Assembly (NCBI GenBank): GCA_928212115.1
Contig: CAKMRJ010005523.1
Location: 102,705,647 to 102,769,646 of the forward strand
DNA from: Lactuca virosa
Lineage: Eukaryota > Streptophyta > Magnoliopsida > Asterales > Asteraceae
DNA: 64,000 bases
Direction of reading: 5' to 3'
Each line of letters opens with the position of its first letter. The stretch's first letter is position 1. Positions 35,353 through 46,230 of this stretch are shown piece after piece. The translations under genes were made by a program, and so were the position numbers. The notes under the pieces are model-generated. The model was not told the origin of the DNA. It saw only the letters and a program-made list of their open reading frames with translations, and searched no databases.

Positions 35353-35415
35353 GTCCCAGTGTAAAACATGAAGTTTTGCTGGAATTTAAATACGTACCTG
35401 AAACCGGGTGTTACA

Positions 35416-35652
35416 AATATTAAGGACTAAATGTGTACAAAGTGATAAATATATTACCCTATTAAGTTATTTTTACCGGCTAACCCGGAGTAGCCGGTCA
35501 TAATGATTGAATGTGTACAGTTTAACAAGTTGAAGAGGTAAATGTGGACGAAAAAAAAACTTAGTGACCAAATGTGTGCAAATCGAAAAATATATTACCA
35601 TTTTAGGTCATTATCCCTTAAATTAATCACCTTATGATATTCTTTTACATAT
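35416..35652. other. Short non-coding segment between C and an inverted-repeat element
   Basis: Contains two imperfect direct copies of a 'GACYAAATGTGTRCAAA' phrase. I see no gene. Confidence 0.5.
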
Positions 35653-35661
35653 TTAATTTTT

Positions 35662-37549
35662 GGGAAATCTCCAGAAAAGTTCCAATATTTTTCGTTTTTT
35701 AATAAAGTCTTAAATTTTATTTCTTGAACCGAAAAGTCCCGACTTTTTAACTTTTTGAATAGAAAAACCCAAGAAACCGACTAATTTATTCACTTTAGTC
35801 ATTTTTGACATGTTCAACAGGTCATGAGACCAAATCGTTAATTTTTCCAAAATAATGAGATTTTTTTGCAGATTGTCAAAACTTGTAAAACGTATTTATA
35901 TCTATTTTTACGTATTTATGTATTTTTTAAAAGTTTTTATATGTATATGTTTACGTATTTTTATGTATTTTAAATTCATAAACGTATTTTTTTTACTTAT
36001 TTATATGTATTTTTAAGTATTTTACATATTTTTTATGTATTGCATATTTATATCCATTTTTACGTATTTATGTATTTTTTTTAAGTTTTTATATGTATAT
36101 GTTTACATTTTTTTGTATTTTAAATTTTTAAATGTATTTTTTACGTATTTATATGTATTTTTAAGTATTTTACATATTTTTTATTTACTTTTATGTGTTA
36201 TGTTTTTATGTATTACGTATTTATATATTTTTTAAAGTTTTTTATATAGATGTTTATGTATTTTAAATGTATAAACATATTTTTACGTATTTATATTGTA
36301 TTTTTATGTATTTTACATATTTTTGTGTTTTTATATGTATTACGTATTTATATGTATTTTTTTATATATTTATGTATTTTTAAAGTTTTTTATATAGGTG
36401 TTTATGTATTTTTATGTATTTTAAATACATAACTATATATATTTTTTTACGTATTTATGTATTTCTTACTTCAAGTTGTCTTCACCATTTTATCCAAATT
36501 CATACAACTTCTTCGAGTATGTTTAGATGATTTTTCTACAAACTCATATATGTTAAGCTTTTCCCATTCACTTATCTTGAAATTAAACATCGAAAGAGAA
36601 AAGCTTAAAATATGTAGGTACGTATGAAAACTATCTTAACATACGCAAAGAAGCCGTGCGAATGAGATGAAATGGTGAAGTCGACTTGAAGTAAAAAAAT
36701 AAATAAATAAGTAAAAATAATACGGTTATACATTTAAACTACATAGAAATACATAAACATTTATATAAAAAACTAAAAAATTACATAAATACATATAAAT
36801 ACGTAATACATAAAAAAACATATAAAAATATAAAAAAGATGTAAAATACTTAAAAAATACATATAAATACGTAAAACAATACGTTTATATATTTCAAATA
36901 CATAAAAAAATACATAAACTTCTATATAAAAAACTTAAAAATTCATAAATGCATAAAAATACATATAAATACGTAATACATAAAAAACACATAAAAGTAT
37001 ATTAAAATATATGTAAAATACTTAAAAATACATATAAATACGTAAAAAATACGTTTATACATTTAAAATACATAAACATCTATCTAAAACTTTAAAAAAA
37101 TACATAAATATGTAAAAATACATATAAATACGTAATACATAAAAAAATAACACATAATTTTTTTTTAAATGGTTAAAAATACATAAAAATACGTAAAAAA
37201 ATATGTTTATATATTTAAAATACAAATATATACGTAAACATATACATATAAAAACTTAAAAAAGTACATACATATGTAAAAATATATATAAATACGTAAA
37301 AAATACGTTTATACATCATATACAAATATTGACGAAATCTACAGAAAAATCATTATTTTCAAAAAATTAACAGTTTGGTCTCATGACCTGCTAAACAGGT
37401 CAAAAGGGGGCTAAAGTGAAAAAATTAGCCGGTTTTTTGAACTTTTCTATTCAAAAAGTTAAAAAGTTGGGACTTTACTGTTCATAAAATAAAACTTGGG
37501 ACTTATTAAAGATTTTTCAAATATATTAAATTTTTTTTGAAGATTTCCC
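35662..37549. mobile_element. Foldback Mutator-like miniature element (1.9 kb, AT-rich)
   Basis: Two long inverted arms: GGGAAATCTCCAGAAAAG at the left, and reversed GGGAAATCTTCAAAAAAA at the right. Inner matches include a 'ggtctcatgacctg' segment in both arms (about 35820 and 37375). The flanks TTAATTTTT (35653-35661) and TTAATTTTC (37550-37558) agree at 8 of 9 bases, fitting the 9-bp TSD of Mutator-like elements. The arms carry dozens of TACGTATTTATATGTATTT-like units. Short ORFs (36035-36432) are low-complexity artefacts. Confidence 0.75.
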
Positions 37550-37558
37550 TTAATTTTC

Positions 37559-38150
37559 CTACAATTAGTTGTTGTATCCTAGGTGCTTTCCGATTGATCT
37601 CTTATGTTAGTAGTTTTGCAACATTGGGTTTTTTTATTATTTTTTGTCGGTTAAATCTGTAAAATTTAAATAGTTGAGAAAAAAAAGTAATTGTTCAAAT
37701 GGGCCAAACATGTTAGATAGTTGCTACTTGCTGATCACTTAAAGTGCATTAAATCAAATACAATTATACAAGTATACAACATCGTAACCCGTTTTATTCA
37801 CAAGTGTTAATTGTAATAATATATAGTTTTTTCAATCATATTTAAGAGATTAAGCTTTGGCAAGTTATGTTACATCAAATTATTTTTCAAGTTTTTTAAA
37901 TTATCAAGTCTGATAAACTAAAAAATAATTTGTAAACTACAATTCAAAAAGTACTTAAATTAACGTTTCAATTTAATAAACTTAAGAAAGTTTTTTTTTT
38001 CTTTCCAAATATAGGATTTGAATAAATTTATGAGGTTTGTAAGTTATTTTTCAAAAAAAGATAATAATAATTCAAGATGAAATATATCGTTTCTATAATT
38101 TATCACCTAAAAAAACAAATTGTTGTATCACATTATCCAAATTCCAAACC
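37559..38150. other. AT-rich intergenic DNA
   Basis: No gene, repeat structure or conserved motif that I can support. Confidence 0.5.
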
Positions 38151-38417
38151 CTTTAGTTAGACAAAATTACAAAATTCATCCCTGTGGTTTGTCAAAAGTC
38201 ACAAAGTCAACCCCTGTTAATTTTTTTGATGCAAATGGTCTTTGTGGTTTGCAAAACTTGCAAAGTTTGCCCTTTTTACTAACACCGTTAGTAAAACGCC
38301 GTTAGAGACTGAATCTGTAAGGGTATTTCGACTTTTCAAGTATAAAATGACTGAATTCGTGACATTTGATAAACCACAAGATCCATTTTTTAAATTTTTT
38401 GAAAAAGACAATTAAAT

Positions 38418-38493
38418 TGCTATGGGGAGGGATCCAACTCATGAGCTCCACCCTTCTATTTTGCCCAGCGATTTAACCACTTGAGCTAAAGGC
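38418..38493 (-). other. tRNA-like module, left arm
   Basis: Minus strand has TAGCTCAAGTGG (matches the Pol III A box) and a degraded B box GTTGGATCC. It is the inverted partner of 39709-39783. Not a functional tRNA that I can fold with confidence; probably tRNA-derived. Confidence 0.5.
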
Positions 38494-39708
38494 TTACTTG
38501 GTTTTTACCTTCTAAAACTCATTTATATAATAATAAATCGATAAAACATAAACAATAAATAAATTAAAAAAAAACATTTTTTTACATAATTTTTTTTAAT
38601 AAAACAAAATGTATTTTAGTGTATTATAAAAAAATACGTTTAGAAAAATTATTTATTTTTATGTATTTATTTTACATAAAATGTTTTTTTAACAAAACAT
38701 TTTTTTACATATTTATTTTTATGTATTTATTTTACATAAAATGTTTTTTTATGTCTTTAAAAAAACCGTTTTCGATATAATGTTATTACTGTACGTTGTA
38801 ATGAAGGCAAAATCGGCCGAACTGTTTGTTTTTTTGGCCCAATCGGGCGTTCGAAAAAACCGGTTTTTTCGGTAAAAAAAACGTAACAACAATGGTTTAT
38901 ATGTATTTTAAACAATTAATATTTTTTTATGTCACAAGTCGTGTTAATTTATTGTTATTTTAAAAAAATATATCTTTATTTCTTTTCATCGTCATTTTAA
39001 ACATACGATTTAGAACTAGCGGTTAAGTTGAAATACGTATTTAAATAAGACATACAACCGAACGGTTTTATAAGTGTTTTTTAAATACATATAACCGAAA
39101 AACGATTTTTAGAAATACATAAACCACAACATATTTTACTTAAAAATAACATACATAAAAATATGTTTTATTTCTTGTTTAGTTTTTATCGATTTTATTA
39201 TTGTCTCTAGGAGTTTTAGCCGCAAAAACCTACGTTTTGTTTTATTTAACACACGTTTTTTTTTTTTGTAACTTACTTCTTTTTTTAATACCGGAAACAC
39301 GTTTTATTTTATTTTAAAAAAAATTAGTAAAAAAAATGTTTTTTGTGTTTATTTATTGTTTATGTTTTATTAAAAAAAACACTTTTATGTAATACAATAC
39401 CAAATAAATACTCTTTTCTAAACGTATTTTTTAATAATCCGCTCCCCTACATTTTGTTTTATTAAAAAAAATTATGTAAAAAAAATATTTTTTTTAATTT
39501 TATTTATTGTTTATGTTTTATTAAAAAAAACATTTTATGTCCTCCATAAAACTAACCTACTTTTTCTCCCCGTATTTTTCCTAATACGCTAAACTAAATT
39601 TGTTTTATTAAAACAATTATGTAAACAAAATCTTTTTTATATTTTATTTCTTGTTATTTTTATCGATTTCTTCTTATAAATGAGTTTTAGCCGGTAAAAA
39701 CCAAGTGA

Positions 39709-39783
39709 GCCTTTAGCTCAAGTGGTTAAGTCGATGGGCAAAACAGTAGGGTGGAGGTAATGAGTTCGATCCCTCCCCTAGCA
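39709..39783 (+). other. tRNA-like module, right arm, with A and B boxes
   Basis: A box TAGCTCAAGTGG at 39714-39725 and B box GTTCGATCC at 39764-39772, with tRNA-like spacing. The 75-bp module begins GCCTTTAGCTC. It could be a captured tRNA gene fragment or SINE head. Acceptor-stem pairing is poor, so a working tRNA is unlikely. Confidence 0.55.
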
Positions 39784-40032
39784 ATTTAATTGTCTTTTTC
39801 AAAGAAATTTCAAAAATGGTCTCTGTGGTTTATCGAATGTCACGAATTCAGTCCCTTTATGAAAATACTCTTACAGATTCAGTACCCCCACGGCGTTGTG
39901 TTAGTAAAAAAGGCAAACTTTGCAAGTTTTGCAAACCACAAGGAGCATTTGCATCAAAAAAAGTTAGCAGGGACTAACTTTGTGACTTTTGGCAAACCAC
40001 AGGACCATTTTTGTAATTTTGTCTTTTAGTTA

Positions 40033-41289
40033 TCTTGAACCATTCTATAAGAACCCCTCTGTAAGAATATATACTTTAGTTAAAACATGAATTTAAAATT
40101 GACACTTCAAAATATTATTTATATCCAGATAAATTAAAGAAAAAATTATGTTAAATAAAGTGACATTTTTACACTATATTGTAATCTTTTGCGATGTTTG
40201 TATTCATTATATTACTAAGAATGGACATGTTTAATTTATGAAATATAATATAAGAAATTTTACTTAAACATAAATAATTGATTTTTTTTTTATTTAGTGT
40301 TTCTAATAAATGTATTACGTATTTGGCTTATAATAATGAATTATTCATCTACATACATATTCATGTCATTTTGTATTTTCAAAGTAGACTAACATATTAC
40401 ACCATTCTTTTACATCATAAATGATGCAAATAATATCTCATTCTCAACTATACATTTTCTACATAAAAAAGTATATTCCTTGGCTACTATATTTTCTTTG
40501 TAAACTATATTTTGTGTAAAAACTTTATAAAACATACTATTACAAAGTTATAATTTTATATTATTAATTCAAATTTGATGTTATTTTCTCAAAATGACAT
40601 TTGTTAAAAAAACTACATTTATAACACATGTTACTATGTTTTAATATTTTAAAGTATGTAAATTTCTAAATAAGATTCAAAACATTAATAAAGTTTTATA
40701 GTATCATATCAGTTTAATATATAACACAATATTTTTAGAAGCTACGCCAAACGCAACTAGTATCTTTTTAATGCCACTTTATTATAACTAAAAATTAATA
40801 TTTAGGATTTTTATAAACTAGAATATATTGAGGATTTTATAAACTAGAATTGAATCATCCAAACATAGCCTCAGTCTTCAGCAAATTACAATACTATTCA
40901 AAGAATTCGGATATAAAATAAATAAAGGATATTACAGAACTATCGGTTAGAATTTTAAAAATAGTGTTTTTAAATATAAGCCTTTCCCATCTATGATTCC
41001 AACCATTTTCTTGTAAAAAATAATGTTGATATATTAGCATTTGAATACAAATGATCAATTTACACTTTTAGAAAAATAATAACATTGTCTGATTTTTACT
41101 TTTAGTTGGTTAACCAATTTTGTTGCATCTTTGTTACCCAAAAACACTAAAAACTGACTAGCTGTCACTTAGAATATAGTAAAATAATCAAATCATGGGT
41201 TAAAAACATACATCCAATTCCAAACACCTCTATATTCTTACACACTTTGAAATCGATAATTTTTTTTGAACTTTTCAACAAATGATTAA
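40033..41289. other. AT-rich intergenic DNA, 3' of the host gene
   Basis: No ORF or repeat with support. It presumably includes the 3' UTR and polyadenylation region of the minus-strand gene ending at 41290. Confidence 0.5.
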
Positions 41290-43092
41290 ATCACATAGGA
41301 AGATCAGGATCCAATCGTCTTTGAATAGCACTTGCTGCCTGTAAACATAACAATTCAAAACACAAACATTATTATTTATTGCAAACAATTTTAAATTATT
41401 TTTTTTCGATATAAAAATATAAATAGTATAGCATATACCCACCTCAACGTTGCCGATTTTGAACAAGTAATTCATCTCTTCTCTTAGTATAGCTTGTTCT
41501 TTCATTGCTTGCGCCTACCAATCCAAACATATACACAGTCAGATAACAGATAACAGATAACAGATAAACGTGGTCAAAGTAGAGATATGATAAATACCAT
41601 TCCACTTTGCATGGAGCGCTTCAAAGCTTCTACCTCCGCTTCCTTCTGTTTCTCACGCTCTCGTTGCAATTCTAGTCTGAGAAAACAAACCATAAAATAC
41701 AATCGTGTCATGGGCATGCAAAAAGACGTAAATGCCCTCATCATAAAATGAAAACATACCGGCGTTGCTCTTCATCATCAAACACAACACGTTCTGATTT
41801 TGTGGCTTTTGTGGACCCTTTTTTAATGGCTTTTTCAATTTTCCTTCGGTGATAAGCATCAAGGCTATAGTATCTGTGACCCAAAAGATATATAATAAAA
41901 ACTTTATAAGAAATTTAAGCACTCTATGCATTGTATAACATTAAGAACAGATTCTTTACTTACTTTTTATGAGGAAAAGTGGCAGTGTTATGGTCTTCCA
42001 TGAACCTGTAGGGGTATTTAGGTCAGAATGACGAATTTAATAGAAAAAAGGTAAAGAAAAATTGGGATTTACAAGAATTGGATAAAGAATCAGTGAAAAA
42101 AAACATACTGTTTGAACATTTGCTTCTCTTCCCAGGTGGGAAGACTTTCAAGATTCGCCTGCAATTGCAAATATGAAAAGGAAAAGGGCATTATAGTCAG
42201 AAACTGTACTTGCTAAATGCTAAATCATGTAGCAAAGACATTGAATTGTTAATAAGAAAGTGTGCAAAGTGAACACCTGTTTCACTTCTGCAAGCCATGC
42301 AGTGAACTCTGGTCTTTTGTTCCTGCAAACAAATAGAAAGATGATTATCATGGAACAATTTGTGAACAGAATCAATAATTGATATCCTAATTTTATGTAT
42401 CAGGAATTCAAATTCAATGTTTTCTAAAACCTTATTCAGGATTTGCAGGTTAAATTGTGCTGATAGCTTAATGAACACAATGGCAAGTAAACTGTAAAGA
42501 AGAATCAATGAAAACAAAGCTAAACACTTACCACATATCAGTTTCTCTAATAATTCCATACTTCCCCCATGAATCTGTAACAGCTCCCTTTTTCACCTTC
42601 TCTTTCTTCTTATCCTTCTTTTTCTTCTTCTTCTTCGACTTATCTTCATCCCTCTCTTTCCTTCTCTTCTTCTTCTCTTTCTCTCTTCTCCTTCTCTTTT
42701 CTTTCTCCTCCCTTTTCTTCCTCTCCTTCCTCTTTCCTCCGCCGCCTCTCCTCCTCACTTTCGGTTTCATCCTCTGAAGAATATTCCGAACTTCCCGACT
42801 CCGACTCCGATTCCGACTCAGAGTCAGTATCGGAATCCGACCGATCGTCATCCTCGTCGTCGCTGTATTCCCGTCGTGACTTCGTTCTGGACCGGCGGTT
42901 TCTCTTCCTTTTGCTGCTCCGGCGGCCACTGTCTTTGCTTCCGCGATCGGATCCGGATGAGACGTTGGATTCAGGGTCGGGTAAATCTTCCGATTTCCTC
43001 TTGGATTTGTGATGATGGTGATGTTCTTTCTTGGAGGATGCTCCTTTGAGAACTCTGTCGTCGTCTGAGGTATCTCCTCGGTCCTTCGCCAT
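41290..43092 (-). CDS. Conserved Lys/Arg/Ser-rich nuclear-type protein, 8 exons (apparent frameshift in exon 1)
   Basis: Minus-strand exons: 43092-42532, 42322-42277, 42158-42109, 42005-41964, 41873-41760, 41676-41598, 41514-41443, 41337-41290. All introns are GT-AG and phases agree from the end of exon 1 to the stop. Residues 1-115 are Ser/Asp/Glu/Arg/Lys-rich with a HHHHH run, followed by long Lys/Arg/Glu tracts. Then comes a conserved domain: DSWGKYGIIRETDMW, RPEFTAWLAEVKQ, LPTWEEKQMF, FMEDHNTATFPHKKYY, LDAYHRRKIEKAI. A coiled Glu/Lys helix follows, and the end is AIQRRLDPDLPM. Total coding length is 1012 nt, one base more than a multiple of three: exon 1 starts and ends in different frames, and no GT-AG intron can resolve it. 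I recognise the domain as conserved in plants but cannot name its function; composition suggests a nuclear, RNA-associated role. About 336 residues if one base is extra. Confidence 0.85.
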
Positions 43093-43267
43093 TACCGGAT
43101 TGCTGATAAGGGTTTTGAAAATTTGCGAGTGAAAATAAGAAAAGAAAGACGGGAAAAAACCTAAAACGCAATAAAAATGTTGACCGGTGTTTGGCTAATG
43201 TGTCGAAAAAGGGGTATGCAACGAGTCGATCCTCCGTATACGAGGATCAAATCGAAACCTTAAAATT
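43093..43267 (-). promoter_or_regulatory. Upstream region of the host gene
   Basis: Only about 175 bp separate the ATG from the next mobile element. I see no clear TATA box; a purine-rich tract lies near 43125-43150. Confidence 0.35.
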
Positions 43268-43276
43268 TAAACTAAA

Positions 43277-44313
43277 GACAAAATTGCAAGAATGATCCTG
43301 TGATATGTCAAAAAATGAGTTTGGTTCGCAAGGATAGTCTAATAGTTTCGTTTTGTTGCGAGTTTAGTCCAATTTCCTATGAACTTTTTTATAACGACGG
43401 ATTTGCCCCTTGTTATTTTATTTTCCATTTTTATTTTATTACAATAATTAAAAACAATTAAAAATAAAACAAAAAAATAAATAAGCTATAAACCTAAACA
43501 CGTCGTCTCCCTCCCCTATTTCTTCTACAATGTTTCCTCTCCATCGGTATCACCGCCGATACGAGTACTCCGACAACTCCAAGGCATCTCCAGTCACTCT
43601 AAGGCACCTACACTATAAAACCTCACCACATGCCAACCCACTTTCCCCATTCCCTTTCCCGTTTCCCTTCTGTCATCCCTAAAACTAGGTCATAACTCCA
43701 TTACGCAGACGCATGATGCAACAAAATCTTAGCGACCATCATGCAAAATCGAAGAAGAGGGAGATTCAGATCGGTGAAGCAGGTTCAGATTGAGCCTACA
43801 GATTCATCGATTTAGGGTTACACAAAAGAACAACAACTCTAGGGCTTGAAAGATTCATCGATTTAGGGTTACACAAAACGGGGAAAGAAGTATCATATAA
43901 ATGTACTCACGAAGAACAACAACTCTTCCAAGATGTTGTTTACTCTAATCTCGTTTCTCTAGGTCACTGATTCTGGGAACAACTCTTAATTGCATTTTGA
44001 TCCTGAAAAAAAAAGACTCCCTGTTCAAAATCAATCGGATTTGTTAGATATTGATAAAGACTAAGATGAATGGTAAGAAGTAAACACAGTTCTTCTCGTT
44101 CTGGCATAAGAGTAGAAAATGAAGAGTTTGTTATGGTCAGACCTTTCAATGATTCCGACGATCGAGATTCTTTTTCATATGAAGACGAAGATAATCATGG
44201 AGATATCTATGTCTGTGTTCATGGCGTTAATTTACGTGATGGTAAGGTTGTAAGTGAAAGCAAGCAAGAAAAGGTAAACGATGAAGCGTTGAGATCGTAC
44301 TCCTAATTCGCAG

Positions 44314-44359
<46 letters not shown>

Positions 44360-44577
44360 TTTTGTATTATTTTTAATTGTTTTTTAACTGTTGTAATAAA
44401 AGAAAAATGGAAAATAAAATAATAAGGGGAAAATACGTAATTATAAAAAAGTTCATAGGAAATTGGACTAAACTCGCAACAAAACGAAACTATTGGACCA
44501 TCCTTGCGAGCCAAACCCATTTTGGACCAAAGTTGCTAGTTTTGACATACCACAGGGACCATTCTCGTAATTTTGTC
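43277..44577. mobile_element. Mutator-like foldback element upstream of the host gene (1.3 kb)
   Basis: Ends GACAAAATT at both sides. A perfect 9-bp TSD TAAACTAAA lies at 43268-43276 and 44578-44586. The arms match over about 130 bp (for example 'aaattggactaaactcgcaac' reversed in the left arm near 43355). The interior includes exon-like sequence and a 78-codon ORF (44070-44306) rich in Asp, Glu and Ser with no domain I recognise, possibly a captured gene fragment. It shares termini with 38160-40023. Confidence 0.87.
44315..44355. repeat. (GA)n microsatellite
   Basis: About 40 bp of pure GA repeat inside the Mutator-like element. Confidence 0.95.
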
Positions 44578-44605
44578 TAAACTAAATAAAATAAAAAAAA
44601 TAAAA

Positions 44606-45913
44606 GAGTAAATTACATGAATGGTCTCTATGGTTTGGGGTAATTTATGTGTTTGGTTTCTAATTTATTTTTTAACTCAGAAGGTCTATATTGTTTGTTT
44701 TTGTTACGTGATTGGTCCATGTCTTATCTAAAAGGACTATTATGCCTTTATTAATTTCCTTTTTAATTAATTTTATTATTTATATTATTTTAATTTCTTG
44801 TTGTAAATAAGAAAAAAAGGCATGTGGGTCCCACTCCTTTACTGTCTCTCTCAATACATTTGGTCAATTGACCCTTCATCACCATCATCGTCGACCTCCC
44901 CCGTCCTTAATCCGCCCTCTTCTCTATAGACTTGACACTACTCCTTCCTCTGTCTCTAGCGTCGAGTATCTCCTTCAGTCTCTCCTCACCGCCCACTTCT
45001 TCATCACTGATAGAACCCCGAATTCAAATTACCCCTTTGTGACCTAGATATTACTGCAAACACTATTACTCATGATGTCAACCATCCGATCGTCGCTTGC
45101 CCTATCGTCTCTGTTGTCTCTCTCTATCGGCCAGACATGACACATGACACACCTCCATTTCCATGTTCTATCTGACTGTCTCACATGTCATCAATGTTGT
45201 ATACCGTCGCTGGTCACCATCATAAGCAATCGTCGGCTACCTCCATCGCCAAGTGAACGTCACTGACCTCCATTGTCAATTTGATCGCATGTGGTCTCAG
45301 TTGAGTTCTATTCAGTTGCTTTGTATAAATTTCTTTATTTGATTTCAAGTATTGTTGCATAAATATATGTCCACGAATGTTTAATTTCAAGTTTTTGAGT
45401 ATGATATAAAGTGTATCTACATAAATTGTATTTCAAGTTTCAATTCGTGCTACATGTATGATTTGTGTTTCAATTTCCGTTTCAATTTTGATCTCAGATT
45501 TCATAACTGATTTATGCTTCAATATTTGCATTACAGTCCGATTCTTAATGGTAAATATTATATATTATGTCAAGGCTTATTGATAAATTTGATTTTAGAT
45601 GCAGACATACAATGGTTTTAACTTTGATGATAGGATGGATGGTGGTGGTGAAGAATACAATATATAGCTTTCTAAGGAGGGGGGGGGGGGGCAGTCACAA
45701 ACATGAAAGGGGAATGGTGGGGTAGGTAAGGTAAGGTGAGGTGGTGGTGGGGTCGGGGGTGTGTTTATTTAAATAAATTAAAAAAAAACAAGGACAAAAT
45801 AGTTTTTTTTTTAGGTAAGAGAGAGACCAAGCGTGCGACAAAAACAAACAGTAGGGACCTTTCGAGTTAAAAAAATAAGTTAGAGACCAAACATGCAAAT
45901 TACCCCAAACCAT
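44606..45913. mobile_element. Probable inverted-repeat element with an incomplete right arm
   Basis: The left arm from 44606 (GAGTAAATTACATGAATGG, then TATGGTTTGGGGTAATTT) pairs with the right arm ending near 45913 (AAATTACCCCAAACCATA). Pairing continues over about 120 bp. The outer 20 bp of the left arm have no counterpart on the right, so the right tip is lost. A clear TSD is not visible in the A-rich flanks. The interior (44840-45300) is CT-rich with no ORF. Confidence 0.6.
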
Positions 45914-46230
45914 AAAATAAAATAAACATTAGGCTTGAGGGAGTGTCCCTCATGTTACCACAATGTTATATAGATGTCACCTCAACATTTACCACAAAGG
46001 TGTGATTTCTTACCACATCTAAGGAGTGGTGCCATATATATTTTTTTCTTTGTTAATAAATAAAAACTTTAGTTATAATTAAAAACATAATATTTCATTA
46101 ATTAAAAAAAAGTAACATCACATTAAAAAAAATCCTAAAAACTTAGCAAAAAAATACAAATCTTAAACCTACAAACACACACACACCAAACGATATAAAA
46201 AAAAATACCACTTAGCATAACGTTTTTTGA
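45914..46230. other. AT-rich intergenic DNA
   Basis: Nothing gene-like. It contains A-rich stretches and a short CA run before the CCACC array. Confidence 0.5.

Larger units (their letters stand above)
25423..35415 (-). mobile_element. Element C: gypsy chromovirus with gag-pol, minus strand
   Basis: On the minus strand: 5' LTR (35415-33337), PBS (33334-33321), leader, gag, a 74-bp intron-like gap, protease, RT, RNase H, integrase, chromodomain-like tail, PPT and 3' LTR (27163-25423, cut by A). A hAT element splits RT from RNase H. The tail and tRNA-Met primer fit the Tekay-like branch, a different family from B. Its Gag and primer region match A and F, so it represents their autonomous relative. 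Several stops and frameshifts make this copy inactive. The right flank is AATAT; the other TSD copy is out of view. Confidence 0.9.
33337..35415 (-). mobile_element. Element C 5' LTR
   Basis: 2079 bp; minus strand TGTAACACCCGGTTTCAGG to TTTGGGATGTTACA. It holds ACTCG-N-CGAGT palindromes (34243-35352) and a hairpin array (33640-33920). Complete, and used to define the fragment at 25423-27163. Confidence 0.93.
38160..40023. mobile_element. Mutator-like foldback element carrying tRNA-like arms (1.86 kb)
   Basis: Arms begin GACAAAATTACAAAA at both ends. Flanks CTTTAGTTA (38151-38159) and TTTTAGTTA (40024-40032) form a 9-bp TSD with one mismatch. The arms contain 'ctgtggtttg' phrases and, further in, a tRNA-like module in each arm. 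The centre is a low-complexity A/T region. No transposase. The element at 43277-44577 has the same termini. Confidence 0.82.

Noticed and set aside
36035..36432. Phe/Tyr-rich ORFs that look like membrane peptides
   Set aside because: Produced by the TATTTATATGTATTT repeats of the foldback element.
39709..39783. Functional tRNA gene
   Set aside because: A and B boxes are present, but acceptor and anticodon stems do not pair convincingly.
42508..42777. Plus-strand Ser/Phe/Leu-rich ORF of 89 codons
   Set aside because: Antisense shadow of the purine-rich exon 1 of the minus-strand host gene.
42930..43092. Start of the host protein at 42929 in the other frame to avoid the frameshift
   Set aside because: That frame lacks the Ser/Asp/Glu-rich character and begins mid-exon; the 43092 ATG frame reads as genuine protein up to the purine-rich tract.
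44227..44520. Minus-strand ORF over the GA repeat
   Set aside because: Ser/Leu run is a microsatellite translation.
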